Shown piece by piece: positions 23,537 to 34,683 of a DNA stretch of 64,000 nt. Below the pieces are notes generated by a model. That model was not told the DNA's origin, ran no database searches, and worked only from the letters and a program-made list of their open reading frames with translations. The stretch lies in contig CM055096.1 in the NCBI GenBank assembly GCA_029204225.1, positions 31,620,305 through 31,684,304 on the forward strand. The letters run 5' to 3'. Every line of letters starts with the position of its first letter. The stretch's first letter is position 1. The stretch comes from Diphasiastrum complanatum. Lineage: Eukaryota > Streptophyta > Lycopodiopsida > Lycopodiales > Lycopodiaceae. A program made the translations under genes and the position numbers.

Positions 23537-26500
23537 ATGGCTTCCGGAAGTCGTACACCATGAAGCAATATTGTCTCAGTTTCTGTTTGTAATGAAAAAG
23601 ACTCTGATGGCTCTTGGATACCACGTATCTATAGAAAATTTCACTCGGTTCTCATGCATCCCTCCTCAAGAGGTGTTTTTGGTAAAAAGAGAAAATCAAA
23701 TATGGATTATAGGAATTTTTGGAAAGGTAGAATTTTAGACTTCAAAGTTTCACCCGGTGGTCGATCCATTTCAGAGGTCCTGATTCAACATGTCTACATG
23801 CATAAGGAAATTAGAGTGAAAGGCGTAAGTTCAAATGACAGACTCAAATGCAATTGTAAGTTTTGGAGATTTTTTTGCTTTGAGCTTTGCATTAATCATT
23901 TAGACGTGTATCTGAGTATTTAAATGACATATAGTTTTATGGATTTGTGCAGATTTGTATCCATTAAGCATAATCAAATGGCAACCTATACAATCCCTTG
24001 TCGGCATCATGGACGTTATTCATTCTGATATTGGTCTTCTGCAATACAAGAACCGCTCCACGAGATCACTTTTGGATTGTTGTATTTTCTTCTATGATTC
24101 ATTTTACACACCATCCAGTTTAGGTGGAAAATTAAAGGCGATATCATTACCCTCTTTCTCAAGCGAAGAATGGATTCCTCCAGATTCCACCATAGCAGAG
24201 AGCTTCCGATAAAGGTTTTTTATGGACATTCGAAACTGTATGAAATGTAGCACAGGTTCAAAAAACAATAGATTGCACTGGTTTTTGCCTATTGCAATTT
24301 TTGTTGAATGTAATATTCGTAAAACAGTGACAATGTTTATTTGTAGTGATTTAACAGACAATATGTTATCAAGCCTTCTTGATGATCATTGGAATAAAAA
24401 GAGTAATGGCAATTTCGAGTGCATATTTATACGGGTCCATTGGTGAGTGAGCTAACTTAAAATTTATCAGATTATATATGATCAACGTATTATGAATGTA
24501 TCTTTGCTGAGTAATGTAGATCAACTTCTACTTTTTGTCTTTTTGGGTTTGAATACCTAGACAATAACGAGCTTCGCCTAGATTTGTCATGTCGAATTTT
24601 GAGGATAACATTGATTTAACATCTTTTATAAGATTGATATTGTTGTTGAAAAGCAGTGTGTCGTCCATGTACAATTGATAATAATAAAAGAATGTTGCAA
24701 TGACTTGAACTAGACATTAGAGTTTAAAGTGCTTGGTTTATAACCCTGATCGATAAGAAAAGTGTTGATCCTCAAAAACCATGCTCTAGCATATTGCTTC
24801 AAGCCATAAAGGGCTATGTATAGTTTGCATACATGATTATAACCTTTAAGTTGTATCATGTAGATATCTTCTTCAATAACTCCATTGAGATAGTTGTCTG
24901 TACATTCATTTGATGTATCTCTAGATTGGCTGTAATAACAAACGACAATAGAAGTCTGATTGAAGAATGTTTAACCACTGGTCTGAAAGTCTCAGTGTAG
25001 TCGACATTATGTATCTACAAAAATTATTTAGCGACAAGTCGAGTTTTTCTTCAATCGATGCTTCCATCAGCCTTGTATTTGATTTTGAATATCCATTTGC
25101 AATCAACTACATTTCATGTAGTTACTTACCGATTTCATAGGGAATTTCATAGGGTACTCAGTTAGCAATTATAGACTACATGAAATGAAGTCACCATCTA
25201 TTGTGGGGTATTTTCTGGAATATGTCACTAAAGTGTTCACTGTTCAAGGTGAAATAAGCGAACAATCATCAAATAATTATGTTATAATATATCATGATAG
25301 TTCATAGGATCAGTCGAGTTGAAAACTTTTGCTTTGGTGTTTGATATAGGGGTCTCATAGAATTTCATAGTCAAGCATTTAGGTGTAGGATGTTGATAGG
25401 GTCAAATTTGGCATAGATGGCAAATTATCCATTTCCACTTCTAATGCCACTATTGAGCCAAAATAAAGTAGGAGGCCAAACTCGTGCCAATTAGAGTATA
25501 GACAAGTGTAATGCTTTTGTTTGATGAAGTTTAAGAGGTCCAATAGGATTTAGAGGTGGAACCATGAGTGGTCCAATAGAATTTGAGGTTTGCTTGAATA
25601 GTCCAATAGAATTTAGATGTGCATGGATCAATGGTCCAATAGGATCAAGAGGTGGCAAAGTGTGGTCCAATCATAGTTAATAATAGTGGTAGCTCGTGGA
25701 TCTACTAGTATCATTGTACTCCTCATTTGGATCTAGATGATTTTGAGAATGAGTGGATTTTGAGTGTAAGTGATTTTCTAGCTTTCTCTCTCTACCCAAG
25801 AGCTATTGATGATTTTCTCTCTCTACCCGAGGAGAGCAGCTTGTTTGTACTTAGATTACTTTTGGAACACTTTCCACATGTGTGAGTGAGAGTTGGAAGT
25901 GATTGAATGCATGTAGTGGTGTGTTTTTGCCATAGAATCAAAGATAGATCTTGAATCTCAATCTAGTCTTGATCTTGGTGCATCTACACACCTTAGGAGA
26001 TCACAAGTACATGTTGTGGACAGTCCACACGTGTGAAATCAAAACGTTACCATATAAATGAAATTTATAACTCAAAACATGGCACTTTGTCATATGATTC
26101 TACCAACAATATGTTTGTAGATCTGAATCATTTACTGAGATTTATTGTAAAGTTTTATGGAATCACAAATGAAAGTGTTGAAAAATTGATATTAGTTCTC
26201 AAGTTAGATGAATCAGAAGTAACAAAGGGACAAAAGCTGAAAAGGGTTAGTGTTACAATTATGAATGGAGCATTAAGCAATATGATAAACTCAGAGAGTC
26301 TTGATTTCAGTGTGCAGTCCAAAAATAATATTTGGTGGTTGGCAGCTTTCCAGGTTTAAATCTATTCTATTGAGTACTAGCAACTAATTCATTTCAAGAA
26401 TTATTGGTTTTCTGTTTTAAGCTAATATTGTTCTGTTATTATAGGTCTGAGTTCAATTCTCCTAAAATAGTTCATGATTTTTTGTTTCAAATAGGTTTTA

Positions 26501-27679
26501 AATAAAGATCATGACATTCTATTTTGGATTTTTAGTAAAACAGAATATCCAGAGATAATTAAGAATCATATGAGCAACACACCACTCAATGTTCATGGAA
26601 TAGGTGATTTTAAGGTGGAATGGCATTTGGCTGGAGACCTGAAGTCGTTGAAGTGCATGTTCAACGTCTCACATGGAGCAAATTCAGAACATCCATGCTC
26701 TATTGCATGAAAACTACACATGACATGTCGAAGAGCACGAGAGTTTCAAGGGATATAGAAGATCCGACTTGGAAACCAGTATTACCGATTCCGCTTAGAA
26801 ATGTTCACATTTGTACACTACATGGAGAGGTTAGAATTATCGAACTGCTTGGAATATTAAGCCAGAGTCATTAGCCAAAAAGGCAATAGCTCGATTGGAA
26901 GAAGTTTTATCAAAAGCGGGATTTCATAAAGGACACGTTAAAATACAAAAGGACGAGAAGCTTTCAGGAAAAACTGGAAACATCCCATGCAAACCAAGTA
27001 TAGGAAGATCCAAAGCTCATCGTTTCTTATCAAATCATTCCGGAAATCCAACTAAAATCCAGTACTCAATTTGGATAGATGTACTCAATGCCACAAAGGA
27101 TTTTCAAGAAAAAGGAACAACGAGGATTAAAAAAGTTGAAGTCTGGACAAAGCTTGACAACATGGTCAAATTGCTCAGAAAAGATAAACTATCTGATATT
27201 GATGTCCTACTAATTGAGAAATCAACAATTGAGTTTGTGGATGCAGTTAAAGACGCCTGGGGTGAAGATCATACTACGCATTATATGGTAAATCTCTTTT
27301 AATGTAACTAACTCTTCGATTTATAATCTCATTGCACATATGCTAAATTTAAAATGATAATATGACAATATTTGTATCTCTGATATTGCAGCACATTTTA
27401 CGACATCATGCATCATTTTTTGCAAAAGCTTACGGAAGTCTAAGTATTTGGTCATCACAAGGAATGGAGAAATTGCATTGGCAAGCCAGAGTAGCATTTC
27501 ATCGAAATACACAACACGGTGGAACATCTCAATAAAATAGCTACATCATCCAGCTATTTCAATGGTTCTACAGACGTATTCAAATCCGATATAAAACTAG
27601 ATCAACAAATTATCAGAGATTCAAAAAGGCATGCAAATTTATAGACGAAAATAATATTGATGCAAGAGCCAACCCATGG
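23537..27679 (+). pseudogene. Transposase-like gene of element A, multi-exon, broken
   Basis: Exons by signal and frame: 23537-23855, 23953-about 24445, about 26033-26353, 26495-27287 and 27392-27679. A copia fragment (about 24500-26030) splits it. The frame carries VQSKNNIWWLAAFQ, then GDLKSLKCMFNVSHGANS followed by a CxxC-like site, then NVHICTLHGEVRIIELL, THYMHILRHHASFFAKAYGS and SSQGMEKLHWQARVAFH. This pattern (metal-binding CxxC after a GD/GA motif, then helical segments with a terminal QGxEK motif) recalls large eukaryotic DNA-transposon proteins, but I cannot name the superfamily. Breaks seen: TGA at 23561, TAA after AESFR (about 24210), a frameshift at 26708 inside the CxxC site, another near 26852, and a stop near 27535. 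Confidence 0.5.
24500..26030 (-). mobile_element. Truncated copia insertion inside the transposase-like gene
   Basis: Minus-strand reverse transcriptase remnants (25135-24520) include GVIEEDIYMIQLKGYN and LYIALYGLKQYARAW, and SKFDMTNLGEARYCLGI after the active-site region. An LTR-like block (about 25387-26030) lies on its 5' side, beginning on the plus strand with TGTTGATAGGG and ending in a CACACGTGTG motif. Gag, integrase and RNase H are missing. It separates two exons of the element A gene. Confidence 0.7.
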
Positions 27680-27752
27680 TAAATTTCATGATATCAGATG
27701 AAAAAAGTATATGTATTATATCGCATCATGTGTAGTACAATGCAAGGCATAA

Positions 27753-28924
27753 TCATTGTTTATCTTTGTCTTTAATGATCAGCTTTGCTGTGTGGTCGAG
27801 AAGAAAAAATTTTCTATCATATGGATCTAGAAAATCAATCGATCTTCTTTTTCTCAAGTCAATGTATCCAGAGAAAACAACTAAGGAGGAAGACCTTTTT
27901 GGAACTTCCTCAGCTACATAGCCAAACAGTTTTATGGCAATGTCTCTCTTCACAAAAATAACTTTATATGTATTTGGAGGGTATTTATGCCCGTTTGAGA
28001 AATAGGATAACGCTTTAATTGCCATTATTATTGTCTCATCATCTGAAGAAAATTTGCAATGATGAATGCAAATCTCTTTATTTACAAAGCACTTCAAATA
28101 ATTGGACAGGGATGAATCCCTTTGTCGTGATCCCTGGCCTTCTCTCAAATATCCCTGTCTTGTTGCAAAGGCATCCACCTCAACAGTAGCATGTAAAATA
28201 CGAGCAAAGGTCACACGTCTTGTAAAACAAAATGACTATATTTGAGTAAAATTCTCATTAAGATAAAACCAGATTTACCTACCAGATCACGCTCATCAGC
28301 TTCAATAAGTGCAACAGTATGTAGATCATGACCAGCAACAATGGTCGTCGAAGCACTGGATGGACTAGATTCCGAAGACTATGACACATATCTGTTCCGG
28401 ATTTTCAGAAATTCCTCCTCATTAGGCAAATTTGCCTGGTATGCCCTACTTTCAGACATGATTGACTACAGTGCTTCAGTCCCATCCATCCATTTATCTC
28501 CGTCTTTGTAATCAATAGAAGCACGTAGATCATCATCACCGTCGAGATTTATGAAGTCCTCGAACTCTTTGATGAAATTAGACAAAATTGATAATATTTC
28601 GTCCTCCCTCAAATCAAGAACATCTCCAACATCATTCAGTGAGAGGTATGCGACACTATTGATGTAATACACTGGCAAATCGAGGAGAGTCTTGGTTTTG
28701 TCATATGGATTCACGTCAGATAAGGAAGAAATGGACACTGCACGAGACTCGGCTGGGTCGTACATTGAAGCCAATCTTGTCTCCTCGTCAGCACCCAAGG
28801 CATCATCAACAATAGCTGACTCTAATATCACAGAATCAGTTGATGATGAGGCACTCTCAATGCTAAGCGTTGAAGTTCTTGCCTCATCAGGAATAAGAGC
28901 ACAAAGATAAAACAAAAAGCCCAT
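27753..28924 (-). pseudogene. Unknown acidic-protein gene 'Y' of element A
   Basis: It starts at ATG 28924 and runs to about 28282; an intron (GTAGGT...ACAAG) is followed by an exon to 27753. The N-terminal half is Ser- and Asp/Glu-rich (SIESASSSTDSVILES, FEDFINLDGDDDL) with a helical segment LREDEILSILSNFIKEFEDF. The second exon is basic and more globular (KRRSIDFLDPYDRKFFLLD, AIKLFGYVAEEVP). In-frame TAG at about 28467 and TAG near 28381 interrupt the middle. It converges tail-to-tail with the transposase-like gene and diverges from the H3-Ulp1 gene, sharing an upstream region with it. I do not recognise the family; context suggests an accessory protein of the element. Confidence 0.5.
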
Positions 28925-29095
28925 GCCTTCTTGCAAAAAATGACATGTCGATTGTGCTGGTCACAATGGACCACACGTTTAAAATCACTCATGATTTTCG
29001 TGAATTGTCGGTTGTGGCTTTGCTTTGAAGATGGTTGGGCAAGTACTAGGTCGTGGAAATGGATGAATGGGATTTTCACACGTGTTGATCCAGAC

Positions 29096-32000
29096 CATAG
29101 TTGCAACGAATCGCGATTAGCCAGCTTCGCGATTCGGGAATCGCGATTCGCTGCAGCGAATAGTGGACAGAATCGCAAAAACAAAAAAAACAAAAACCCA
29201 ATTTTGGGCCTCCTCCTCGCGCACAGAACCGCGCCAGTAGTGGAGGAGGCAAATTTTTTTTCTGAGAGCCGTGGGCGTCCAATCTTCGCAAGTGAATACT
29301 TGGCAGGCATCTACTCGACGATACGGAGTTGGTGTGCACGGTGCCGGGTGGGTCTGAGCTTCGTGGAGAGCGAAACGACCAAACTTCGATATTTGGTAAG
29401 TGTAGGCTTGATTTTTTGCAATTGTTGACATTGAGCTGTAGGCAACCAAATCGAGCGTAGTCTGGCTCTAGACCACCTTTCTTCACGCCCACAGTGATTT
29501 TTACAACATCAATTTCAGCCGTCACGACACGCCTAGCAAGATTTGAACACCACATTTCAAATGCTTGTGTATTTTGGCCATTTCCACAGAATGGCTTGTT
29601 GGAAACCGAGTGAGGTGATGTCTGAGCCTAGAATGCATTTCCACATGCTTGCACAGACTCCTATGACCTCCGTTCCGCCCGTCTACGTTCGTATCACAAA
29701 TTTCAATTTTCATGCCCTGATTCCATACTTTTTAGGGTTTAGACGTGGACCATCGTGCAAACATCTGCTAGGGGCGCGGTTTAGGCCCACACTACACTCC
29801 TTTATGCCTGCACGGACTCCGACGCTAACGTCAGTTGCCTGTTATCCCTCATACAGAAAATATTCTATCCCATGCCCTAATCTCATGTTCTTCTTTGGCA
29901 CTTGATATAATGTGTGAACTGGAATCGTTCTAATGTATGCTCTGGTATTTTGAGCTCTATTTGAGCTCGGTAATGTTGTTCAATGCAATGTATTTTTTTT
30001 TTCTACTAAACGTTTGTCTGATTATTTGTTGTTTGCAGGTTTAGGGTCGTGTTGATACGATGCCAGTGCGGGACCGAGGCCTTTGGGCCGAGGTTGAGCT
30101 TACCGACGAGGATGTGGGCACACACCATGGCTCAGGCACCCGTAGATGGAGATGCTTGCATTGCGGTGGTCACTTCACGTGATCACTCACCAGGGTTAGG
30201 GCTCACTTGCTGCGGGTCAGAGGGCCAAATGGGTGGACATTGGGCATATCTGATTGCCCCAGGATTTTTGATGAGGATCTGCAGAGGTTGTCTACCATGT
30301 ACGGGCCCGGTACTGCATCACAAGGTTCTAGACAGGGACAGACAGTAGGAGCAGCTACAGGTAGGCATGCAGGAGGGCTCACAGGTAGACAGGCAGGGCC
30401 TACCATGGATATTGGGCCTAGTACATCACGGGCAGGGCATGGTATAGCTGCAGGGTGTAGTACATCATGGGTTGGGCATGGTACAGGTGCAGGGCCCAGT
30501 ACATCACGGGCAGAGCATGGTACAGCTGCAGGGCCCAGTACAGCACGAGCAGAGCATGGTTCAGGTGCAAGACCCAGTAGAGCACCTTCAGTTCCATCTG
30601 TAGCAGTAGTAGGACCATCAGATGAGCATGTTGGTTCAGCAGCAGCGGGTGCTTCTCGACCCTCCTCCTCGGCAGCAGATGCACCACATGCTTCGACAGA
30701 TGATGCCAGAGAGAGTGACACACCCACAGATCAGCCATCTGTTGGGCATGCCAGACCACGAGCACCATATACACAGCAGAGAGGAGTTAGGCCCAAGCAG
30801 CAGACCCTTGATCGATGCGGCTGGCAGAGAGAGCAGCAGGCCCGTTGCACTCGAATGTGTGGCCAGTTCTTTTACGAGTGTGGCATTGCCTTTGCTGTTG
30901 CTGACACTTGGGTGTTCAGGGAGTTCTGTGCACAGATGGCGGCCGTGGATGCTACATGGACACCTCCCAGGCGAGAGGCACTACGAGGCAGGTTGCTTTG
31001 TCAGGAGGAGGAGACCATCACGCTGGAGTTGAGCTCCATTCGCTCAGCTTGGCAGCAGTAAGTAACTTGTCTTTGTAATCTCTTTGCATGTGTTTAGGAT
31101 TTACTGGTGCCGTAATTTTTGCATGTAGCTAATGGGTGTTTTGCAACAAGTATGGATGCACGATACTGAGTGATGGATGGACCGACATTCGTCGGCGATC
31201 CGTCATCAATGTCTTGGTTTCTTGCCCTCTTGGCACAGTATTCCTACGTGGCGTGGATGCCACTCGAGGTGGTGACGCCATCACAGCCGATTTCATATGG
31301 GAGGTCATTAGAGATGTTATTGCTGACATCGGAGATGAGCACATGGTTCAGGTTGTCACCGACAACGCCTCGAACTGCAAGCAGATGGGCGAGATTATGA
31401 TGAGGGAGCACCCCAGCATTGTGTGGACACCCTGTGCTGCACATTGCATAGACTTGCTCATCCATGACCTATGTGCGCTTCCATGGATCAGAGAGGTATA
31501 GTTTGTTCTATTTGCTATGCTTTCTTCCTTCGATGCTGCTAACCACATCTCAACTATTGTCTAAACTTTTTTACTGGGTGTTTGTGTTGCAGATCACTTC
31601 TACGGCCATGCGCCTGGTCACTTTTGTCACCAGGAAGAGGCGTGTGTTGGCCTTGTTCCGCACCTTCTCCACCCTAAACCTGAAGAAGCCCGCACCCACA
31701 CGCTTTGCGTTTTACTTCTTGGTGCTAGAGCAATTGGTGGTGGTGAAGGATGCATTGCGGCAGATGGTTTCCAGCGTGGCCTTCCGGTTTTTACAGACCT
31801 CCCCCATTCGGCATTTCCAGTTCACTGTGTACGGCGACGAGTTCTGGAGAGCTGCTGAGGAGATTAGTGAGATCCTACTACCCATTTACAGAGTGCTGCG
31901 TCTGGTAGACCGTGAGGGGTGCACCCTCGGTCTCATTTACGAGTTCATGGAGCACATCGGCGAGGGGATTCTGTTGTTAGCCTTGGACGAGCATAGGTAT

Positions 32001-34210
32001 GACTCTTCAGTGTCTAGTTTGTTGTTTCTCACTCGAGTCTGATGCGTTTCTTTTATGCTATGGTTTAGTGATTGTTGTAATTTGTCTGCTGTAGGAGGCG
32101 CGAGATCTCACGCATCTGGGAGGCCAGATGGGACTACTTCCACCGACCCATCCACGCCGTAGCCCATATGTTACACTCCTTGTGGCGCTCTACACGAGAG
32201 AGGGACAATCTGGAGCTGCACTGGGGATGGGTGGAGTACACGGAGCGCGTATGGCCCGGACCAGGTACGTGTGAGAAATTGGTTGGTAGCAATGTTACTG
32301 CAGTATTGTACTCACTAGTAGTGTCTGAATTTGAGGGGTCTTACATGTGCCATGTTTTTCCTTTTGCCAATAGGTCCGATGCTGGCCAACATTGCAAGCC
32401 AACTGCTCGCATTTAAGCGCTTCCAGTTTCCTTTCGATGGAGAGCAGAGTCGGCGGAGGGAGGATCAGCTGAGGCCCATTACATGGTGGTGCATCCACGG
32501 GCGCAGCATAGGTGACCTGAGGCGATTGGCTGAGAGAGTCCTTGCATAGGACTGTTCTGTAGGAGCTTGTGAGCGGAATTGGAGCACCTGGGCCTTGTAT
32601 CACACGCAGAAGAGGAACAGGTTGTCCATCGAGCAGTGTAGGCGGTTGGTGTTTGTGAACACCAACGACCGTATGCTGAGGCGCACACGAGGAGAGGGTC
32701 AGATGCTTGAGGTGAGTCACATCATCACCCCTTTTTTCTTGGTATGCTTTGATGAATTGATTTGCTTTCAAAATATGCAGTGAGTTGCACAATACCTGCC
32801 TAACAACAATGTATTGTTTCTGGTTGCAGGTGGACCCCGACACTTGCTTGGTGGATTCGATAGCTGCTGCTCCTCGGGCACCACCCACACAGGAGGAGAT
32901 GGATAATGAGATCCATAGAGAGCTCTACAGACAGGCACAGGCTGACGCACGGGCTTTACGGCGGCAGAGGAGGACAGAGAGGCAGAGGGAGAGGGCTGAG
33001 GAGGGAGATGACGAGGTCTCGGAGGGTGGAGAGATGCTCGAGACACACTATGTGGAGGAGGAGGAGTGGGTTGAGGGAGATACAGAGGAGGACGAGGAGA
33101 TGTGGGCGGAGGCACAGGGGGATGACCTGGCTGACCTGCTAGTGGACTCTGATGCAGAGACAGAGGAGGAGCCAACCATTCCTGCATGTAGGCCTAGGGG
33201 GAGACCTAGAGGTTCTAGGAGGGGAGGGGCTGAGTACTCTTTTTGTAGACAGGAGTGGAGCATCACAGGCAGTCGTCAGCCAGGCATCATCACAGTGGGT
33301 AGGGCCATCCCAGGGCGTAGGATTACGGCCACCTGACACACAGGCACGACGCAGTAGACACAGGGTTGAGGGCAGCCAGATGGGGGCCAGAGGAGGGGAG
33401 AGAGACAGAGGCAGAGGCAGAGGCAGGGAGAGGGAGGTGGTCCAGAGCCAGGGCACGCAGCAGGGATCCAGAGCACGCAGCAGAGCCAGGGCCACACCAC
33501 AACATATGGCTCTCTCCAGTTCCGATTCATCTGCGGACCCATGGGATCTACAGTCCACAGATTCAGATGATTTATCCTACCATGACTCTGACGAGCCTTA
33601 GTTATATAGTTTTCATTACATTCATGGAACATCATTGTACCCCTTTTTGGTGCCATGTGGCCCGATATTATATATTATGATGATCCTATTCACAGCATTG
33701 TCGTGATTCAGTATTGTTCTTTGTGGTTTTAGTTCAGTAACTTCGGTTTTATGGTTTATGATTTATGGTTAGAGAGAGAGAGAGAGAGAGTATGGTTGTT
33801 TTGTCAAAAATTGTTTCATTTAAGGCTAAAGTTCAGAATGATTTAGCTAGGTTTTTGTTCAGCATGGTTTTAGTTTCGTTTGTTGTGAATCGTGATCAGA
33901 GAGAGATAGAGAGAGGGAAAATCAGAGAAAGGGAGATTCCTACTATGTTCACTAGGAATGTCCCAATGTGTTCACTTTTTTTTATATGGGATGCAGCTTT
34001 AGCGTAAAGGGACCATCTGCACCTGAAACAGTCGGCAAACTACACAATCATACTCATTTCGATCAGAGCTTTCATCTAATACCCATATTGCACAAAAAAA
34101 TTTCAAAAAAAAAATAAAAATTTCGATTCTACACGATTCTGGAAAAATCCCGAATCGCAAATCGGGATCGCGATTCTGAATCGCGATTCGCGAATCGCGC
34201 TGCAACTATG
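29096..34210 (+). mobile_element. Full-length hAT transposon
   Basis: The 5115-bp element has terminal inverted repeats CATAGTTGCA(A/G)CG at both ends and a perfect 8-bp target duplication ATCCAGAC (29088-29095 and 34211-34218), diagnostic of hAT. Subterminal regions carry clusters of GCGATTCG/CGAATCGC palindromes (29100-29170 and 34120-34200), likely transposase-binding sites. It encodes a multi-exon transposase on the plus strand. The insertion splits the shared upstream region of gene Y and the H3-Ulp1 gene of element A. The perfect target duplication implies a fairly recent insertion, although the transposase now has two in-frame stops. Confidence 0.95.
30060..33336 (+). pseudogene. hAT transposase (BED finger, DUF659, dimerisation region)
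   Basis: Inferred exons: 30060-31057, 31129-31495, 31593-31996, 32095-32264, 32374-32711 and 32830-33336. Exon 1 starts with a BED zinc finger (WRCLHCGGHF ... RAHLL) and then a low-complexity Gly/Thr/Ser repeat (30300-30600). Exon 2 carries the DUF659 core: GCTILSDGWTDIRRRSVIN, VVTDNASNCKQMGE and CAAHCIDLLIHDL, with catalytic acidic residues of the RNase H fold. Exon 5 has the hAT C-terminal signature SACERNWSTW-like region (CERNWSTWALYHTQKRNRL). The last exon is acidic with an AT-hook-like RPRGRPRG. Breaks: TGA at 30180 inside the BED finger and TAG at 32547. A second frame (33152-33601), RG-rich and ending in an acidic tail, may be the original C-terminus after a frameshift. Confidence 0.9.
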
Positions 34211-34683
34211 ATCCAGACATGCAGTTTCACATGTTCGTATACAGACGTGTGGTTCCACATGTCAGCTATTGACTAGGCCATGTGTCGCTGGTATTCACAC
34301 GTGCCAATTTTTCTCCCCTATATAAGTCCATTCCTGGGGATTGTATAGGTTTTTGCATAATTTGCTGGCACGTTTGATTGCATTCGTACGAAATGCATTC
34401 ATGATATCACCATCATGCGAGCAACCTTCTCCCCATGCTTGTTCCTTACACCCTCTCGCGTCGTAGCGATAGTAGCTTGACTTCAACAATATCGCCATCA
34501 CGCGAGCCCCTGACTCTGCCACTGTCTCGCGTCGTAGCGATAGTAGCTTGACTTCCCCAGTATCGCCATCACGCGAGCCCCTGACTCTACCACTGTCTCG
34601 CGTCGTAGCGATATCACAGTTAGAGTTCTCAGTGTCTCTTCTGTTGTGTCTCTATCCTCGCGTAGTATAGATATTCGGCCTCA
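34211..34683 (+). promoter_or_regulatory. Upstream region of the H3-Ulp1 gene with TATA box
   Basis: CTATATAAG at 34318-34326 is a good plant TATA box, preceded by CACGTG-like motifs (ACGTGT at about 34245, CACGTGCC at about 34299). Without the hAT insertion this region is continuous with 28925-29095, giving about 640 bp between the divergent starts of gene Y and the H3-Ulp1 gene, i.e. a bidirectional promoter. The leader downstream of the TATA box consists largely of 71-bp tandem repeats. Confidence 0.6.
34404..34618 (+). repeat. 71-bp tandem repeat in the H3-Ulp1 leader
   Basis: CTCGCGTCGTAGCGATA starts at 34455, 34526 and 34597, a period of exactly 71. Each unit also contains TATCGCCATCACGCGAG, which pairs with it as an imperfect inverted repeat, so each unit could form a hairpin. 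A diverged partial unit lies at 34404-34453. Related motifs reappear in the inverted copy near 38811-38850. Confidence 0.9.

Noticed and set aside
29117-29555. Overlapping long open frames at the left end of the hAT
   Set aside because: They read through the terminal palindromic repeats and leader on both strands; none shows domain content.
30203-30774. Long minus-strand open frames opposite the hAT transposase
   Set aside because: They are shadows of the low-complexity Gly/Thr/Ser-coding repeat in transposase exon 1.
32768-33656. Pro- and Leu-rich minus-strand open frames
   Set aside because: Opposite strand of the acidic and Arg/Gly-rich 3' end of the transposase; no independent coding evidence.
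34404-34618. Possible CRISPR-like array
   Set aside because: The units are contiguous 71-bp tandem repeats without variable spacers, in a plant nuclear context.
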